From NCBI RefSeq assembly GCF_014650555.1, contig NZ_BMVE01000001.1:930001-994000 (forward strand): DNA of 64,000 nt, written 5' to 3'. Numbering within the stretch: the stretch's first letter is position 1; each line of letters starts with the position of its first letter. Of the stretch, positions 47,699-58,589 are shown in pieces. Source of the DNA: Streptomyces goshikiensis (GTDB lineage Bacteria; Actinomycetota; Actinomycetes; Streptomycetales; Streptomycetaceae). Both the position numbers and the translations under genes were made by a program. The notes below the pieces were generated by a model. That model did not search any database, was not told where the DNA came from, and saw nothing but the letters and a program-made list of their open reading frames with translations.

Positions 47699-49011
47699 CA
47701 GCGGAGGAACCCTTCGTAATTGCGCTGCTGGAGCTGGCTCTCGATCTGCTTCACGGTCTCCAGACCGACACCCACGATGATGAGGATGCTCGTCCCGCCG
47801 AACGGGAAGTTCTGGTTCGCGCCGAAGCCCGCCAACGCCATCGTCGGCACAAGAGCGATGAGACCCAGGTACAGCGACCCCGGCCAGGTGATCCGGTTGA
47901 GTACGTAGCTGAGGTACTCGGCGGTGGGTCGGCCGGCGCGGATGCCCGGGATGAACCCACCATACTTCTTCATGTTGTCTGCAACTTCCTCGGGGTTGAA
48001 CGAGATCGCCACGTAGAAGAACGCGAAGAAAACGATCAGGAGGAAGTAGGCGGCGATGTAGTAAGGGTGGTCGCCCTTGACGAAGTGCTTGCTGATCCAC
48101 GTCGCCCAGCCGGCGGTCGAACCGCTGAACTGAACGATCAGCGCCGGGATGTACAGCAGCGACGAGGCGAAGATGACCGGGATGACACCCGCCTGGTTGA
48201 CCTTGAGCGGGATGTAGGTCGAGGTACCGCCGTAGGCCCTGCGGCCGATCATGCGCTTCGCGTACTGGACCGGGATCCGGCGCTGCGCCTGCTCGACGAA
48301 GACCACGAGGGCGACCATCGCGAGACCGACGAGGATGACCACGCCGAACTCGACCCAGCCGCCCGCGATCTTGCCCTGGACCTTGATCCCCCACAGCGCG
48401 CTGACGAAGCCGGCGGCGATGGAGATGAACATGAGGATCGACATGCCGTTGCCGATGCCGCGGTCGGTCACGAGCTCACCGAGCCACATGACGACGCAGG
48501 TGCCGGCGGTCATCGTGATGACCATGACGACAGTGGTGAAGATCGACCGGTCCGGGACGATCTGGCTGGCGACCTGGCAGCCCTGGAACAGGGCGCCGCT
48601 GCGGGCGGTGGCCACGAGGCCGGTGCCCTGCAGGATCGCGAGCGCGACCGTCAGATAGCGCGTGTACTGAGTGATCTTCGCCGTGCCGGACTGACCCTCT
48701 TTTTTGAGGTTCTCCAGCTTCGGGATGACCACGGTCAGCAGCTGCAGGATGATGCTCGCCGTGATGTACGGCATGATGCCGAGCGCGAAGATCGTGATCT
48801 GCAGCAGCGCACCGCCGCTGAACAGGTTGACCAGGCCGAACAGCCCGTTGCTGTTCCCCGGCTGGTCGACACAGATCTGAACGTTCTTGTAGCTCACGCC
48901 GGGTACCGGGATGTGGGACCCGAGCCTGAACAGCACGATGATGCCGAGCGTGAAGAGCAGCTTCTTGCGCAGGTCAGGCGTCTTGAACGCCTGGGCGAAC
49001 GCGGTGAGCAC
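47698..49011 (-). CDS. secY: Preprotein translocase subunit SecY
   Basis: 437 residues with ten transmembrane helices. It starts MLTAFAQAFKTPDLRKKLLF and has GIMPYITASIILQLL and the plug region LVNLFSGGALLQITIFALG. It is the channel of the Sec system. A strong stem-loop separates it from rplO, 186 bp upstream, so it probably has its own promoter. Confidence 0.98.
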   Translation of the reverse strand: MLTAFAQAFKTPDLRKKLLFTLGIIVLFRLGSHIPVPGVSYKNVQICVDQPGNSNGLFGLVNLFSGGALLQITIFALGIMPYITASIILQLLTVVIPKLENLKKEGQSGTAKITQYTRYLTVALAILQGTGLVATARSGALFQGCQVASQIVPDRSIFTTVVMVITMTAGTCVVMWLGELVTDRGIGNGMSILMFISIAAGFVSALWGIKVQGKIAGGWVEFGVVILVGLAMVALVVFVEQAQRRIPVQYAKRMIGRRAYGGTSTYIPLKVNQAGVIPVIFASSLLYIPALIVQFSGSTAGWATWISKHFVKGDHPYYIAAYFLLIVFFAFFYVAISFNPEEVADNMKKYGGFIPGIRAGRPTAEYLSYVLNRITWPGSLYLGLIALVPTMALAGFGANQNFPFGGTSILIIVGVGLETVKQIESQLQQRNYEGFLR

Positions 49012-49130
49012 GGTGCCTCCTGCGACCCCCGCGCTACTGCGTCAGAGGTGACGGTCTGAGGGATCGACGAATACGTACAAGCAAAGGTGCAGGCCACCTT
49101 ACCGGCGACAGTGCCCCCCGTGGAACGACC

Positions 49131-49166
49131 AACCGGGGATGCCCCATATGTGAGGCATCCCCGGTT
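49131..49166 (-). terminator. Stem-loop between rplO and secY
   Basis: Arms 49131-49143 and 49154-49166 form a perfect 13-bp stem around CCATATGTGA. It is 32 bases after the rplO stop and can terminate the spc operon before secY. Confidence 0.9.
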
Positions 49167-49197
49167 GGGTTTCAGCTATTAATCACCGAGTTTCGTC

Positions 49198-49653
49198 TTA
49201 GACGAGCTCAGTGACGGTGCCGCCGGCAGCGGCAATCTTCTCCTTGGCGGAAGCGGAGACGGCGTCAACCGAAACCTGCAGCGCCACGGAGAGCTCGCCC
49301 TGGCCCAGGACCTTGACGAGGCTGTTCTTGCGCACCGCGCCCTTGGCGACCAGGTCGGCCACCGTGACCTCTCCACCCTCGGGGTAGAGAGCGCCGAGCT
49401 TGTCCAGGTTGACAACCTGGAACTCGGTGCGGAAGGGGTTCTTGAAGCCCTTGAGCTTCGGCAGACGCATGTGGAGGGGCATCTGCCCACCCTCGAAGCG
49501 CTGCGGGATCTGGTAACGGGCCTTCTGGCCCTTCGTACCACGACCGGCCGTCTTACCCTTCGACGCCTCACCACGACCGACACGGGTCTTCGCGGTCTTG
49601 GCGCCGGGGGCGGGACGGAGGTTGTGGGCCTTCAGCGGGCTGTTCTCAGCCAT
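49198..49653 (-). CDS. rplO: Ribosomal protein L15
   Basis: 151 residues. It starts [20 protein letters not shown] with the conserved Gly/Lys-rich [21 protein letters not shown]. It is an early 50S assembly protein. ATG at 49653 lies 2 bp after the rpmD stop. Confidence 0.97.
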   Translation of the reverse strand: MAENSPLKAHNLRPAPGAKTAKTRVGRGEASKGKTAGRGTKGQKARYQIPQRFEGGQMPLHMRLPKLKGFKNPFRTEFQVVNLDKLGALYPEGGEVTVADLVAKGAVRKNSLVKVLGQGELSVALQVSVDAVSASAKEKIAAAGGTVTELV

Positions 49654-49655
49654 GA

Positions 49656-49838
49656 TTAGTCAACCTCCTCAACCGTCACGAGGTGGCGGACGGTGTGAAC
49701 CATTCCGCGGAACTCGGGGCGGTCCTCCTTGACGACGACGTCGTTCAGGCGCTTGAGCCCGAGCGAACGCAGCGTGTCGCGGTGGTTCTGCTTGCTGCCG
49801 ATGTACGACTTCGTCTGCGTGATCTTGAGGCGAGCCAT
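49656..49838 (-). CDS. rpmD: Ribosomal protein L30
   Basis: 60 residues. It reads [20 protein letters not shown] and then [23 protein letters not shown] at 49838 shares a base with the rpsE stop (TAATG), so it is coupled to rpsE translation. Confidence 0.96.
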   Translation of the reverse strand: MARLKITQTKSYIGSKQNHRDTLRSLGLKRLNDVVVKEDRPEFRGMVHTVRHLVTVEEVD

Positions 49839-50440
49839 TACGCACCCGCCCCGGCACGTGCACGAAGGAGAGCCGCGGGGGCGACGTCCTCGAGGGGCAG
49901 ACCACGGCGAGCCGCGATCTCCTCGGGACGCTGCAGGCCCTTGAGGGCCGCCACGGTCGCGTGCACGATGTTGATCGCGTTGGAAGAGCCGAGCGACTTC
50001 GACAGGATGTCGTGAACGCCGGCGCACTCCAGAACGGCGCGCACCGGGCCACCGGCGATAACACCGGTACCGGGGGCGGCCGGCTTCAGCAGCACGACGC
50101 CCGCGGCACGCTCGCCCGTGATCGGGTGAGGGATGGTGCCCTGGATGCGCGGAACCTTGAAGAAGGACTTCTTGGCTTCCTCGACACCCTTGGCAATGGC
50201 CGCGGGAACTTCCTTGGCCTTGCCGTAACCGACACCTACAGTGCCGTCACCGTCGCCCACCACGACCAGCGCGGTGAAGCTGAAGCGGCGACCACCCTTG
50301 ACAACCTTGGCAACGCGGTTGATCGCGACAACGCGCTCAACGTAAGCGGTCTTCTCGGCGGCAGGGCCACCGTCGCGACCCTTCCGGTCCCGCCGCTCGC
50401 CGCCACCGGCACCGCTTCCGCGGCGCTGGGGTCCAGCCAT
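49838..50440 (-). CDS. rpsE: Ribosomal protein S5
   Basis: 200 residues. An N-terminal Gly/Arg-rich extension (about 30 residues) precedes the double-stranded RNA-binding domain [20 protein letters not shown] and the C-terminal [21 protein letters not shown]5 contributes to mRNA entry and decoding accuracy. Confidence 0.98.
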   Translation of the reverse strand: MAGPQRRGSGAGGGERRDRKGRDGGPAAEKTAYVERVVAINRVAKVVKGGRRFSFTALVVVGDGDGTVGVGYGKAKEVPAAIAKGVEEAKKSFFKVPRIQGTIPHPITGERAAGVVLLKPAAPGTGVIAGGPVRAVLECAGVHDILSKSLGSSNAINIVHATVAALKGLQRPEEIAARRGLPLEDVAPAALLRARAGAGA

Positions 50441-50485
50441 TGGATTACCTCTCTCTGTTACGTCCGTGAGTCCCGGAACCGGGGC

Positions 50486-50869
50486 TTAGAACTTCAGCCC
50501 GGCTTCGCGGGCGGCGTCAGCCAGAGCGGCAATGCGCCCGGCGTATCGGTTGCCACCGCGGTCAAAGACAACGGTCTCGACGCCGGCAGCCTTCGCACGC
50601 TCGGCCACGAGCGCGCCGACGGCCTGGGCCTGGGCGCTCTTGTCGCCTTCGCCACCGCGGATCGAGGTGTCCAGGGTCGACGCGGACGCCAGGGTGTGAC
50701 CCTGGAGGTCGTCGATGACCTGAGCAACGATGTTGCGGTTGGAACGCGTCACGACGAGGCGCGGACGCTCCGCCGTACCCGACACGTTCTTGCGAATGCG
50801 GATGTGGCGGCGAGCCTTGGCAGCGCGCTTGTACGCGTCGCCCTTGGCGATCTTCACACCGTATGCCAT
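50486..50869 (-). CDS. rplR: Ribosomal protein L18
   Basis: 127 residues. It binds 5S rRNA through [20 protein letters not shown] and the C-terminal [23 protein letters not shown] at 50869 lies 2 bp after the rplF stop. Confidence 0.97.
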   Translation of the reverse strand: MAYGVKIAKGDAYKRAAKARRHIRIRKNVSGTAERPRLVVTRSNRNIVAQVIDDLQGHTLASASTLDTSIRGGEGDKSAQAQAVGALVAERAKAAGVETVVFDRGGNRYAGRIAALADAAREAGLKF

Positions 50870-50871
50870 GG

Positions 50872-51411
50872 CTACTTACCAGCCTTTCCGACCTTGCGGC
50901 GGATGACTTCGCCGGCGTACTTGACACCCTTGGCCTTGTACGGGTCGGGCTTCCGCAGCTTGCGGATGTTGGCGGCGACCTCGCCGACCTTCTGCTTGTC
51001 GATGCCCTCGACCGAGAACTTGGTGGGCGACTCGACCTTGAAGGAGATGCCCTCGGGCGCCTCGATCAGGATCGGGTGGCTGTAACCAAGCTGGAACTCC
51101 AGGTCGGAGCCCTTCGCGGCGACGCGGTAACCGACACCGCTGATCTCGAGAGCCTTGACGTACCCCGTGGTCACACCGGTGATCATGTTCGCCACCAGCG
51201 TGCGGGACAGGCCGTGCAGGGCCTTGTTCTGACGCTCGTCGTTCGGGCGGGTGACGTTCAGAACGCCGTCCTCACCCTTGACGATCTCGATCGGCGCCTT
51301 GACGGTGTGCGACAGGGAACCCTTGGGGCCCTTCACAGCGACCGTCTGGCCGTCGATGGTGACGTCCACACCGGCGGGAACCTGGATGGGGAGCTTGCCG
51401 ATTCGCGACAT
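50872..51411 (-). CDS. rplF: Ribosomal protein L6
   Basis: 179 residues. Two similar domains; starts [20 protein letters not shown] and ends with [20 protein letters not shown]. It lies near the factor-binding site of the 50S subunit. ATG at 51411, 20 bp after the rpsH stop. Confidence 0.98.
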   Translation of the reverse strand: MSRIGKLPIQVPAGVDVTIDGQTVAVKGPKGSLSHTVKAPIEIVKGEDGVLNVTRPNDERQNKALHGLSRTLVANMITGVTTGYVKALEISGVGYRVAAKGSDLEFQLGYSHPILIEAPEGISFKVESPTKFSVEGIDKQKVGEVAANIRKLRKPDPYKAKGVKYAGEVIRRKVGKAGK

Positions 51412-51431
51412 TGCTTTTCCTCCGTTCCCGA

Positions 51432-51830
51432 CTACCAGACGTAGGCGAGGACTTCCCCACCTACGCCCTTCTTGCCTGCCTGCTGGCCGGTCAGGAGACC
51501 GTGGGACGTGGAGATGATCGCCACGCCCAGGCCGCCGAGGACCTTCGGCAGGTTGGTGGACTTTGCGTACACGCGCAGACCGGGCTTCGAGATCCGCTTG
51601 ATGCCCGCGATGGAGCGCTCACGGTTCGGCCCGAACTTCAGCTCGAGGACGAGGTTCTTGCCGACCTCGGCGTCCTCGACCTTCCAGCCGGTGATGAAAC
51701 CCTCCTGCTTGAGGATCTCCGCGATGTGCGACTTGATCTTGCTGTGCGGCATCACGACGGAGTCGTGGTACGCCGAGTTAGCGTTACGCAGACGGGTCAG
51801 CATGTCTGCGATCGGGTCAGTCATGGTCAT
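51432..51830 (-). CDS. rpsH: Ribosomal protein S8
   Basis: 132 residues. It starts [20 protein letters not shown] and ends [20 protein letters not shown] then LAYVW. S8 is a primary 16S binder and, in other bacteria, the autorepressor of the spc operon. A second ATG at 51824 is possible. The 223 bp to rpsN is unusually long for this operon; TAGGCT on the minus strand near 51965 is a possible internal -10. Confidence 0.97.
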   Translation of the reverse strand: MTMTDPIADMLTRLRNANSAYHDSVVMPHSKIKSHIAEILKQEGFITGWKVEDAEVGKNLVLELKFGPNRERSIAGIKRISKPGLRVYAKSTNLPKVLGGLGVAIISTSHGLLTGQQAGKKGVGGEVLAYVW

Positions 51831-52053
51831 GAAGTGGCCTTCGGCCTCTCTCGCCGGGGTTTCCTGTATGCGCCATCCCTCTCCCCACTCTGTGGCGGGA
51901 CGGGTGCGGTGCGGGGACCTACGGCGTAGTAAGTCGTTATGGACGGCGGACGCCCAACCCCACAAGCCTACGGCATGCGGAGCAGGGCACCCACCGACCA
52001 GATGCTTACCGAGAGTGCCTGGAAGTTCCCAAGTCCTTGCGGACGAGAGGGAA

Positions 52054-52239
52054 TTACCAGGAGCTCTTGGTCACGCCCGGCAGCTCGCCACGGTGAGCCA
52101 TCTCACGAAGGCAGACGCGGCACAGGCCGAACTTGCGGTACACGGAGTGGGGACGACCGCAGCGCTGGCAGCGGGTGTACGCACGCACACCGAACTTGGG
52201 CTTGCGGGCAGCCTTCGCGATGAGAGCCTTCTTCGCCAT
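52054..52239 (-). CDS. rpsN: Ribosomal protein S14, zinc-binding short form
   Basis: 61 residues. The two CxxC pairs in [20 protein letters not shown] show the zinc (type Z) form. ATG at 52239 lies 5 bp after the rplE stop. Confidence 0.97.
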   Translation of the reverse strand: MAKKALIAKAARKPKFGVRAYTRCQRCGRPHSVYRKFGLCRVCLREMAHRGELPGVTKSSW

Positions 52240-52244
52240 CTCGC

Positions 52245-52796
52245 TTACGCCTCCTTGAAGGGGAAGCCGAGGTGACGAAGGAGCGCGCGGCCCTCAGCGT
52301 CGTTGGTCGCCGTGGTGACCACGGTGATGTCCATACCCCGGGTACGGTCGATCTTGTCCTGGTCGATCTCGTGGAACATGACCTGCTCCGTGAGACCGAA
52401 GGTGTAGTTGCCACGGCCGTCGAACTGCTTCGGCGACAGACCGCGGAAGTCACGGATACGCGGCAGCGCGAGCGACAGCGTACGGTCCAGGAACTCCCAC
52501 ATGCGGTCACCACGGAGGGTGACGTGGCAGCCGATCGGCTGACCCTCGCGCAGCTTGAACTGCGCGATGGACTTGCGGGCCTTCGTGACGGCCGGCTTCT
52601 GACCGGTGATCGTCGTCAGGTCCTTGATGGCGCCGTCGATCAGCTTGGAGTCGCGGGCGGCGTCGCCCACACCCATGTTGACGACGATCTTCACGAGGCC
52701 GGGGATCTGCATGACGTTCTCGTACGAGAACTCCTCACGCAGCTTGCCGGTGATGTCCTCGCGGTACTTCGTCTTGAGACGCGGAGTGGTAGCCAT
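52245..52796 (-). CDS. rplE: Ribosomal protein L5
   Basis: 183 residues. It binds 5S rRNA and P-site tRNA. It has [20 protein letters not shown] and [23 protein letters not shown] at 52796 shares one base with the rplX stop. Confidence 0.98.
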   Translation of the reverse strand: MATTPRLKTKYREDITGKLREEFSYENVMQIPGLVKIVVNMGVGDAARDSKLIDGAIKDLTTITGQKPAVTKARKSIAQFKLREGQPIGCHVTLRGDRMWEFLDRTLSLALPRIRDFRGLSPKQFDGRGNYTFGLTEQVMFHEIDQDKIDRTRGMDITVVTTATNDAEGRALLRHLGFPFKEA

Positions 52797-53119
52797 CAGA
52801 TGTCCTCACCCGTCCGCTTGGCAACGCGGATCTTGTTGCCCTCGTCGTCGAAGCGGAAACCGACGCGGGTAACGACCTTCTGGCCGTCCTTCTCCACAAC
52901 CAGCTGAACGTTGCTGACGTGGATCGGGGCCTCGACGATCACGATGCCGCCGGCCTGCGAACCACCAGCGGTCTGACCGGCCTTGGTGTGCTTCTTGACC
53001 CGGTTGACACCCTCGACGAGGACGCGGTTCTCAGTAGGGATGGCCATGATGACCTTGCCCTGCTTGCCCTTGTCCTTACCGGTGATGACCTGAACCAGGT
53101 CGCCCTTCTTGATCTTCAT
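52796..53119 (-). CDS. rplX: Ribosomal protein L24
   Basis: 107 residues. The KOW motif region is [20 protein letters not shown] with [20 protein letters not shown]. It initiates 50S assembly. ATG at 53119 lies 2 bp after rplN. Confidence 0.97.
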   Translation of the reverse strand: MKIKKGDLVQVITGKDKGKQGKVIMAIPTENRVLVEGVNRVKKHTKAGQTAGGSQAGGIVIVEAPIHVSNVQLVVEKDGQKVVTRVGFRFDDEGNKIRVAKRTGEDI

Positions 53120-53121
53120 GC

Positions 53122-53490
53122 TTACAGCACCTCCGGCGCGAGCGAGATGATCTTCATGAACTTCTTCTCGCGCAGCTCACGGCCCACGGGGCCGAAGATA
53201 CGGGTGCCACGAGGGTCGCCGTCGTTCTTGAGAATGACAGCGGCGTTCTCGTCGAAGCGGATGTACGAGCCGTCCTGGCGGCGGCGTTCCTTGACGGTGC
53301 GAACGATGACCGCCTTGACGACGTCACCCTTCTTCACGTTGCCACCGGGGATCGCGTCCTTGACGGTGGCGACGATGACGTCACCGATGCCCGCGTAGCG
53401 GCGACCCGAACCACCGAGAACACGGATGCAAAGGATTTCCTTCGCACCAGTGTTGTCGGCGATACGCAGTCGCGACTCCTGCTGGATCAC
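53122..53490 (-). CDS. rplN: Ribosomal protein L14
   Basis: 122 residues, the exact family length when the GTG at 53490 is used. It starts [20 protein letters not shown] and has [20 protein letters not shown]. It lies under the factor-binding region of the 50S subunit. A 126-bp gap separates it from rpsQ. Confidence 0.98.
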   Translation of the reverse strand: MIQQESRLRIADNTGAKEILCIRVLGGSGRRYAGIGDVIVATVKDAIPGGNVKKGDVVKAVIVRTVKERRRQDGSYIRFDENAAVILKNDGDPRGTRIFGPVGRELREKKFMKIISLAPEVL

Positions 53491-53616
53491 GTGTGTATCT
53501 CCTGTTTGTCTGCCGGTTCCCGGCGGGGGTTTCACTCCGAGGAGCTACCGCCCCCACCGAGCCTGGCGGAACGAACCTGAGGGGCCCCTGAACTTGTTGT
53601 CCAGGGCCTCAGATAA

Positions 53617-53901
53617 TTACTTGGCCTTCTCGAGGATCTCGACGATGCGCCAGCGCTTGCTCGCCGACAGCGGACGCGTCTCCATGATGAGGACGCGGTC
53701 GCCGACGCCGGCAGCGTTCTGCTCGTCGTGAGCCTTGAGCTTGTTCGTACGGCGGATGACCTTGCCGTACAGGGCGTGCTTCACGCGGTCCTCGACGGCG
53801 ACGACGACGGTCTTGTCCATCTTGTCGCTGACGACCAGACCCTCACGGGTCTTGCGGAAACCGCGCTGCTCAGTGGTCTCAGTCACGTTCTTCTCGCTCA
53901 T
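53617..53901 (-). CDS. rpsQ: Ribosomal protein S17
   Basis: 94 residues with a 15-residue N-terminal extension. The OB-fold core has [20 protein letters not shown] and [23 protein letters not shown] at 53901 shares one base with the rpmC stop. Confidence 0.97.
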   Translation of the reverse strand: MSEKNVTETTEQRGFRKTREGLVVSDKMDKTVVVAVEDRVKHALYGKVIRRTNKLKAHDEQNAAGVGDRVLIMETRPLSASKRWRIVEILEKAK

Positions 53902-54125
53902 CAGGCGCTCTCCACCGTCTCGATACCGAGCTCACGCTCGTGCATCAGGGTGTAGATGCGAGCGATGTCCTTACGGACGGACTTGAGCCGGCCGTTGTTC
54001 TCCAGCTGGCCCGTGGCCGCCTGGAAGCGCAGCTTGAACAGCTCTTCCTTGGCCTCGCGCAGCTTGCCAACGAGCTCCTCGTTGCCGAGCTCACGCAGCT
54101 CGGACGCCTTGGTTCCCGTCGCCAT
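53901..54125 (-). CDS. rpmC: Ribosomal protein L29
   Basis: 74 residues. It reads [20 protein letters not shown] then [20 protein letters not shown]. It is close to the peptide exit and binds trigger factor. The ATG at 54125 shares a base with the rplP stop; a GTG one codon earlier is less likely. Confidence 0.97.
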   Translation of the reverse strand: MATGTKASELRELGNEELVGKLREAKEELFKLRFQAATGQLENNGRLKSVRKDIARIYTLMHERELGIETVESA

Positions 54126-54544
54126 CACGACTCACCTGCCTCGCGCCGAACAATCCGGCACTTCATCGGAAGCTTGTGAGCAGCGCGGGTGAGCGCCTCA
54201 CGAGCAATCTTCTCGTTCGGGTAGGACAGCTCGAACATGACCCGGCCCGGGTGCACGTTGGCGATCCACCACTCAGGAGAACCCTTACCGGAACCCATGC
54301 GGGTCTCGGCAGGCTTCTTCGTCAGCGGGCGGTCCGGGTAGATGTTGATCCAGACCTTGCCGCCACGCTTGATGTGGCGGGTCATCGCAATACGAGCCGC
54401 CTCGATCTGGCGGTTCGTCACGTACGCCGGGGTCAGCGCCTGGATGCCGTACTCGCCGAACGTGACCTCAGTACCGCCCTTGGCCATACCACTGCGCTTC
54501 GGGTGGTGCTGCTTGCGGTGCTTGACCCTACGAGGGATCAGCAT
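54125..54544 (-). CDS. rplP: Ribosomal protein L16
   Basis: 139 residues. It begins [20 protein letters not shown] and includes [20 protein letters not shown]. It organises the A-site tRNA region. It lies 5 bp after rpsC. Confidence 0.98.
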   Translation of the reverse strand: MLIPRRVKHRKQHHPKRSGMAKGGTEVTFGEYGIQALTPAYVTNRQIEAARIAMTRHIKRGGKVWINIYPDRPLTKKPAETRMGSGKGSPEWWIANVHPGRVMFELSYPNEKIAREALTRAAHKLPMKCRIVRREAGES

Positions 54545-54549
54545 GTCGG

Positions 54550-55392
54550 TCAGGCCTCCGTTCCGGTGCTCTCGGCCGGAGCGGCGGCGGGAGCGTCGGC
54601 CTTGGGGGCCTCGGCACCAGCAGCCTGCTGCGGCTTGCGGCCACCACGGCCGCCGCGCTCGCCACCACGGCCACCACGGCCGGCGGGACGGTCGCCAGCG
54701 CCCTGCGCGCCACGGGCCGGGCGGTTACCCGCACGGGCCGCAGCGTTCTCGGCGCGAACCTCGGCGATGTTCTTGACGTCGCCCTTGTAGATCCAGACCT
54801 TCACACCGATACGGCCGAAGGTGGTCTTGGCCTCGAAGAAGCCGTAGTCCACGTTCGCGCGCAGCGTGTGCAGCGGCACACGACCCTCGCGGTAGAACTC
54901 GGAGCGGGACATCTCGGCGCCGCCGAGACGGCCGCCACACTGGATCTTGATGCCCTTGGCGCCGGCCTTCATCGTGCCCTGCATGCTCTTACGCATGGCG
55001 CGACGGAAGGAGACGCGGGAGGAAAGCTGCTCGGCAACGGCCTGGGCAACCAGCTGAGCGTCAAGCTCGGGGTTCTTGACCTCGAGGATGTTCAGCTGGA
55101 CCTGCTTGCCCGTGAGCTTCTCGAGGTCACCGCGGATGCGGTCGGCCTCGGCGCCACGGCGGCCGATGACGATGCCCGGACGAGCGGTGTGGATGTCCAC
55201 ACGCACGCGGTCACGGGTGCGCTCGATCTCAACCTTCGAGATGCCGGCGCGCTCCATGCCGGACGTCATCATCCGACGGATGGCGACGTCTTCCTTGACG
55301 TAGTCCTTGTACAGCTTGTCGGCGTACCAACGCGACTTGAAGTCGGTGGTGATGCCGAGCCGGAACCCGTGCGGGTTTACCTTCTGGCCCAT
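54550..55392 (-). CDS. rpsC: Ribosomal protein S3 with Gly/Arg/Ala-rich tail
   Basis: 280 residues against about 233 in E. coli. The KH domain includes [20 protein letters not shown]. The last 60 residues are Gly/Arg-rich then Ala/Pro-rich with no structure, an extension seen in actinobacterial S3. ATG at 55392 shares a base with the rplV stop. Confidence 0.98.
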   Translation of the reverse strand: MGQKVNPHGFRLGITTDFKSRWYADKLYKDYVKEDVAIRRMMTSGMERAGISKVEIERTRDRVRVDIHTARPGIVIGRRGAEADRIRGDLEKLTGKQVQLNILEVKNPELDAQLVAQAVAEQLSSRVSFRRAMRKSMQGTMKAGAKGIKIQCGGRLGGAEMSRSEFYREGRVPLHTLRANVDYGFFEAKTTFGRIGVKVWIYKGDVKNIAEVRAENAAARAGNRPARGAQGAGDRPAGRGGRGGERGGRGGRKPQQAAGAEAPKADAPAAAPAESTGTEA

Positions 55393-55739
55393 TACCGGGA
55401 ACCTTCCTTGCTGCTGACGACCACGGTGATGTGGCTGGTCCGCTTGCGGATCCGGTAGGCACGGCCCTGCGCACGCGGACGGAACCGCTTCAGGGTCGGG
55501 CCCTCGTCCACGAACGCCTCGCTGATGACCAGCGTGGAGGCGTCCGGGTGGTTGTAGTTGTGTGCGGCGTTGGCAATGGCGCTGTCCAGCACCTTGCCAA
55601 CCGGCACGCTCGCGGCCTGCGGGGCGAAACGCAGGACCGCCTGAGCCTCCGTGGCATCCATGCCACGGATAAGGTCCACCACTCGGCGGGCCTTCATGGG
55701 CGTGACGCGGATGTACCGCGCCTGGGCCCTGGCTTCCAT
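55392..55739 (-). CDS. rplV: Ribosomal protein L22
   Basis: 115 residues. It starts [20 protein letters not shown] and has the exit-tunnel hairpin segment [20 protein letters not shown]. The ATG at 55739 has GAAGG upstream; an in-frame extension to 55775 is less likely. Confidence 0.97.
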   Translation of the reverse strand: MEARAQARYIRVTPMKARRVVDLIRGMDATEAQAVLRFAPQAASVPVGKVLDSAIANAAHNYNHPDASTLVISEAFVDEGPTLKRFRPRAQGRAYRIRKRTSHITVVVSSKEGSR

Positions 55740-55782
55740 GGTTGTCCCTTCGGTGTAAGTCATAGTCGTAACCACCCCGCCT

Positions 55783-56064
55783 TTAGCGGCGCTTCGACTT
55801 CCGGTCGTCCTTGACGTGGCCGCGGAAGGTGCGAGTCGGCGAGAACTCGCCGAGCTTGTGGCCGACCATCGACTCGGTGACGAACACCGGGACGTGGGTC
55901 TTGCCGTTGTGCACCGCGATGGTGTGACCCAGCATGCTGGGGATGATCATCGAGCGACGGGACCAGGTCTTGATGACGTTCTTGGTGCCGGCTTCGTTCT
56001 GGACGTCCACCTTCTTTACGAGGTGGTCGTCGACGAAGGGCCCCTTCTTGAGACTGCGCGGCAT
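55783..56064 (-). CDS. rpsS: Ribosomal protein S19
   Basis: 93 residues. It starts [20 protein letters not shown] and has [24 protein letters not shown] [20 protein letters not shown]. It lies at the 30S head. Start 12 bp after rplB. Confidence 0.97.
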   Translation of the reverse strand: MPRSLKKGPFVDDHLVKKVDVQNEAGTKNVIKTWSRRSMIIPSMLGHTIAVHNGKTHVPVFVTESMVGHKLGEFSPTRTFRGHVKDDRKSKRR

Positions 56065-56076
56065 CTAAACCCGCTC

Positions 56077-56913
56077 CTAGCGCTTCTTGTTCGTCTTGCG
56101 GCGGCGGACGATGTACTTGCTCGAAGCCTTCTTCGGCGAGCGAGTACGACCCTCCTTCTGACCCCACGGGGAGACCGGGTGGCGACCACCACTGGTCTTG
56201 CCCTCACCACCACCGTGCGGGTGGTCAACCGGGTTCATCGCGACACCGCGGACGGAGGGGCGAACGCCCTTCCAGCGCATACGGCCGGCCTTGCCCCAGT
56301 TGATGTTCGACTGCTCGGCGTTGCCGACCTCGCCGACCGTGGCGCGGCAGCGGGCGTCGACGAGACGGATCTCGCCGGACGGCATGCGGAGGTGGGCCAT
56401 GGTGCCCTCCTTCGCGAGCAGCTGCACCGAGGCACCAGCCGAGCGGGCGAACTTCGCGCCGCCACCGGGACGGAGCTCGATCGCGTGGATCGTGGTACCG
56501 ACCGGGATGTTGCGGAGCGCCAGGTTGTTACCGGGCTTGATGTCGGCCGTCGGGCCGTTCTCAATCCGGTCGCCCTGCTTCAGAGCCTTCGGCGCGATGA
56601 TGTAGCGCTTCTCGCCGTCCGCGTAGTGCAGGAGCGCGATGCGCGCGGTGCGGTTGGGGTCGTACTCGATGTGCGCGACCTTGGCCGGCACGCCGTCCTT
56701 GTCGTGACGACGGAAGTCGATCACGCGGTAGGCGCGCTTGTGACCGCCACCCTGGTGGCGAACAGTGATCCGACCGGTGTTGTTACGGCCGCCCTTGCTG
56801 TGCAGCGGGCGAACCAGCGACTTCTCCGGCGTGGACCGCGTGATCTCGACAAAGTCGGCGACGCTGGAGCCACGACGGCCCGGGGTCGTCGGCTTGTACT
56901 TGCGGATACCCAT
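56077..56913 (-). CDS. rplB: Ribosomal protein L2
   Basis: 278 residues. It contains [20 protein letters not shown] and the peptidyl-transferase-neighbouring [17 protein letters not shown] with the functionally important His. It is a core 50S protein. ATG at 56913. Confidence 0.98.
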   Translation of the reverse strand: MGIRKYKPTTPGRRGSSVADFVEITRSTPEKSLVRPLHSKGGRNNTGRITVRHQGGGHKRAYRVIDFRRHDKDGVPAKVAHIEYDPNRTARIALLHYADGEKRYIIAPKALKQGDRIENGPTADIKPGNNLALRNIPVGTTIHAIELRPGGGAKFARSAGASVQLLAKEGTMAHLRMPSGEIRLVDARCRATVGEVGNAEQSNINWGKAGRMRWKGVRPSVRGVAMNPVDHPHGGGEGKTSGGRHPVSPWGQKEGRTRSPKKASSKYIVRRRKTNKKR

Positions 56914-56952
56914 TTCTCAGTCCTCGTCCGATTCCGGACGACTAGACCTCCG

Positions 56953-57276
56953 TTAGGAGGCCTGGCCGCCGAAGATGTCGATTCGGTCGCCCTCAGCGAG
57001 GGTCACGATGGCGCGCTTGGTGTTCGCACGCTTGCCGAAACCGGTCTTGGTGCGCTTGCGCTTACCCTGACGGTTGATCGTGTTGACCCCGGTGACCTTG
57101 ACCGAGAAGACCGCCTCGACGGCCTGCTTGATCTGGGTCTTGTTGGCGCCGGGCGCGACGATGAACGTGTACTTGTTCTCGTCCAGCAGCGCGTAGCTCT
57201 TCTCCGAGACAACCGGCTTGATCAGCAGGTCGCGCGGGTCAGTGAAGGTCTTGCTGGTAACGGTCGCCTCAGACAT
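56953..57276 (-). CDS. rplW: Ribosomal protein L23
   Basis: 107 residues. It has [20 protein letters not shown] and [20 protein letters not shown]. It docks trigger factor and SRP at the tunnel exit. ATG at 57276 shares one base with the rplD stop (TGATG). Confidence 0.97.
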   Translation of the reverse strand: MSEATVTSKTFTDPRDLLIKPVVSEKSYALLDENKYTFIVAPGANKTQIKQAVEAVFSVKVTGVNTINRQGKRKRTKTGFGKRANTKRAIVTLAEGDRIDIFGGQAS

Positions 57277-57926
57277 CAGGCGTCGCTCCCTTCGGTCTCA
57301 TCGGCCTTGGGGCCAGACACGAAGGACTCAAGCGCGGCCTGAGTGAAGACCACGTCGTCAGAGACGATCACGTCGTACGTGTTCAGCTGGCCCGGCTCCA
57401 GGATGTGGACCTGGGGCAGGTTGCGGGCGGACAGCCACGCGGCCTCGTCGGCGCGCTCGACGACCAGGAGCACGTTCTTGCGCTCCGAGATCTTGCCGAA
57501 CAGCGTCTTGGCGGCCTTCGTGGAGGCGGCACCCTCGACCACGCCGGTGACGACGTGGATGCGGGAGTGACGCGCACGGTCCGAGAGGGCACCGCGGAGG
57601 GCGGCGACCTTCATCTTCTTCGGGGTCCGCTGGGAGTAGTCACGCGGCTGCGGGCCGTGGACGACGCCACCGCCGACGAACTGCGGAGCGCGGGTCGAAC
57701 CCTGACGGGCGCGGCCGGTGCCCTTCTGGCGGTACGGCTTGCGGCCACCACCACGGACTTCGCCACGACGCTTGGTCTTGTGCGTGCCCTGACGGGCAGC
57801 GGCCAGCTGAGCGACAACGACCTGGTGGATCAGCGGAACGCTGGTCTTCGCGTCGAAGATCTCCGCGGGGAGCTCGACGGTACCGGCCTTGTCGCCTGCC
57901 GGCGAAAGGATGTCAATGGTGCTCAT
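57276..57926 (-). CDS. rplD: Ribosomal protein L4
   Basis: 216 residues. The tunnel loop is [20 protein letters not shown] then RAPQFVGGG. In E. coli L4 represses the S10 operon; whether this holds here is unknown. ATG at 57926, 4 bp after rplC. Confidence 0.98.
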   Translation of the reverse strand: MSTIDILSPAGDKAGTVELPAEIFDAKTSVPLIHQVVVAQLAAARQGTHKTKRRGEVRGGGRKPYRQKGTGRARQGSTRAPQFVGGGVVHGPQPRDYSQRTPKKMKVAALRGALSDRARHSRIHVVTGVVEGAASTKAAKTLFGKISERKNVLLVVERADEAAWLSARNLPQVHILEPGQLNTYDVIVSDDVVFTQAALESFVSGPKADETEGSDA

Positions 57927-57930
57927 TACC

Positions 57931-58575
57931 TCAAGCCCCCTTGGCCGCGGTACGGACCAGGACGAGGCCGCCGTTCGGACCGGGGACCGCGCCCTTGATG
58001 AGCAGCAGACCCTTCTCCGCGTCAACCGCGTGGATGGTCAGGTTCTGGGTGGTGACGCGCTCGTTGCCCATGCGACCGGCCATGCGCATGCCCTTGAAGA
58101 CACGCCCAGGGGTGGCGCAGCCACCGATCGAACCGGGGGAGCGGTGCTTGCGCTGCACACCGTGACCGGCGCCGAGGCCCCGGAAGTTGTGCCGCTTCAT
58201 GACACCGGCGAAGCCCTTGCCCTTGCTGTTGCCCGTGACGTCAACCTTGACGCCGGACTCGAACACCTGGGCGGTGATCTCCTGGCCGAGCGTGTACTCG
58301 CTGGCGTCGGAGGTGCGGAGCTCCACCAGGTGGCGGCGCGGGGTGACGTCGGCCTTGGCGAAGTGGCCCTTGAGGGGCTTGTTCACCTTGCGCGGGTCGA
58401 TCTCGCCGAAGGCGATCTGGACCGACTCGTAGCCGTCGATGTCGTTCGTACGGACCTGGGTAACGACGCAGGGTCCGGCCTTGACCACGGTGACCGGGAC
58501 GACACGGTTGTTCTCGTCCCAGACCTGGGTCATGCCGAGCTTCTCGCCCAGGACGCCCTTGATCTGCTTTGCCAT
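57931..58575 (-). CDS. rplC: Ribosomal protein L3
   Basis: 214 residues. It starts [20 protein letters not shown] and has the loop [20 protein letters not shown] reaching the peptidyl-transferase centre. It lies 14 bp after rpsJ. Confidence 0.98.
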   Translation of the reverse strand: MAKQIKGVLGEKLGMTQVWDENNRVVPVTVVKAGPCVVTQVRTNDIDGYESVQIAFGEIDPRKVNKPLKGHFAKADVTPRRHLVELRTSDASEYTLGQEITAQVFESGVKVDVTGNSKGKGFAGVMKRHNFRGLGAGHGVQRKHRSPGSIGGCATPGRVFKGMRMAGRMGNERVTTQNLTIHAVDAEKGLLLIKGAVPGPNGGLVLVRTAAKGA

Positions 58576-58589
58576 CTTCTCGACGCCTC

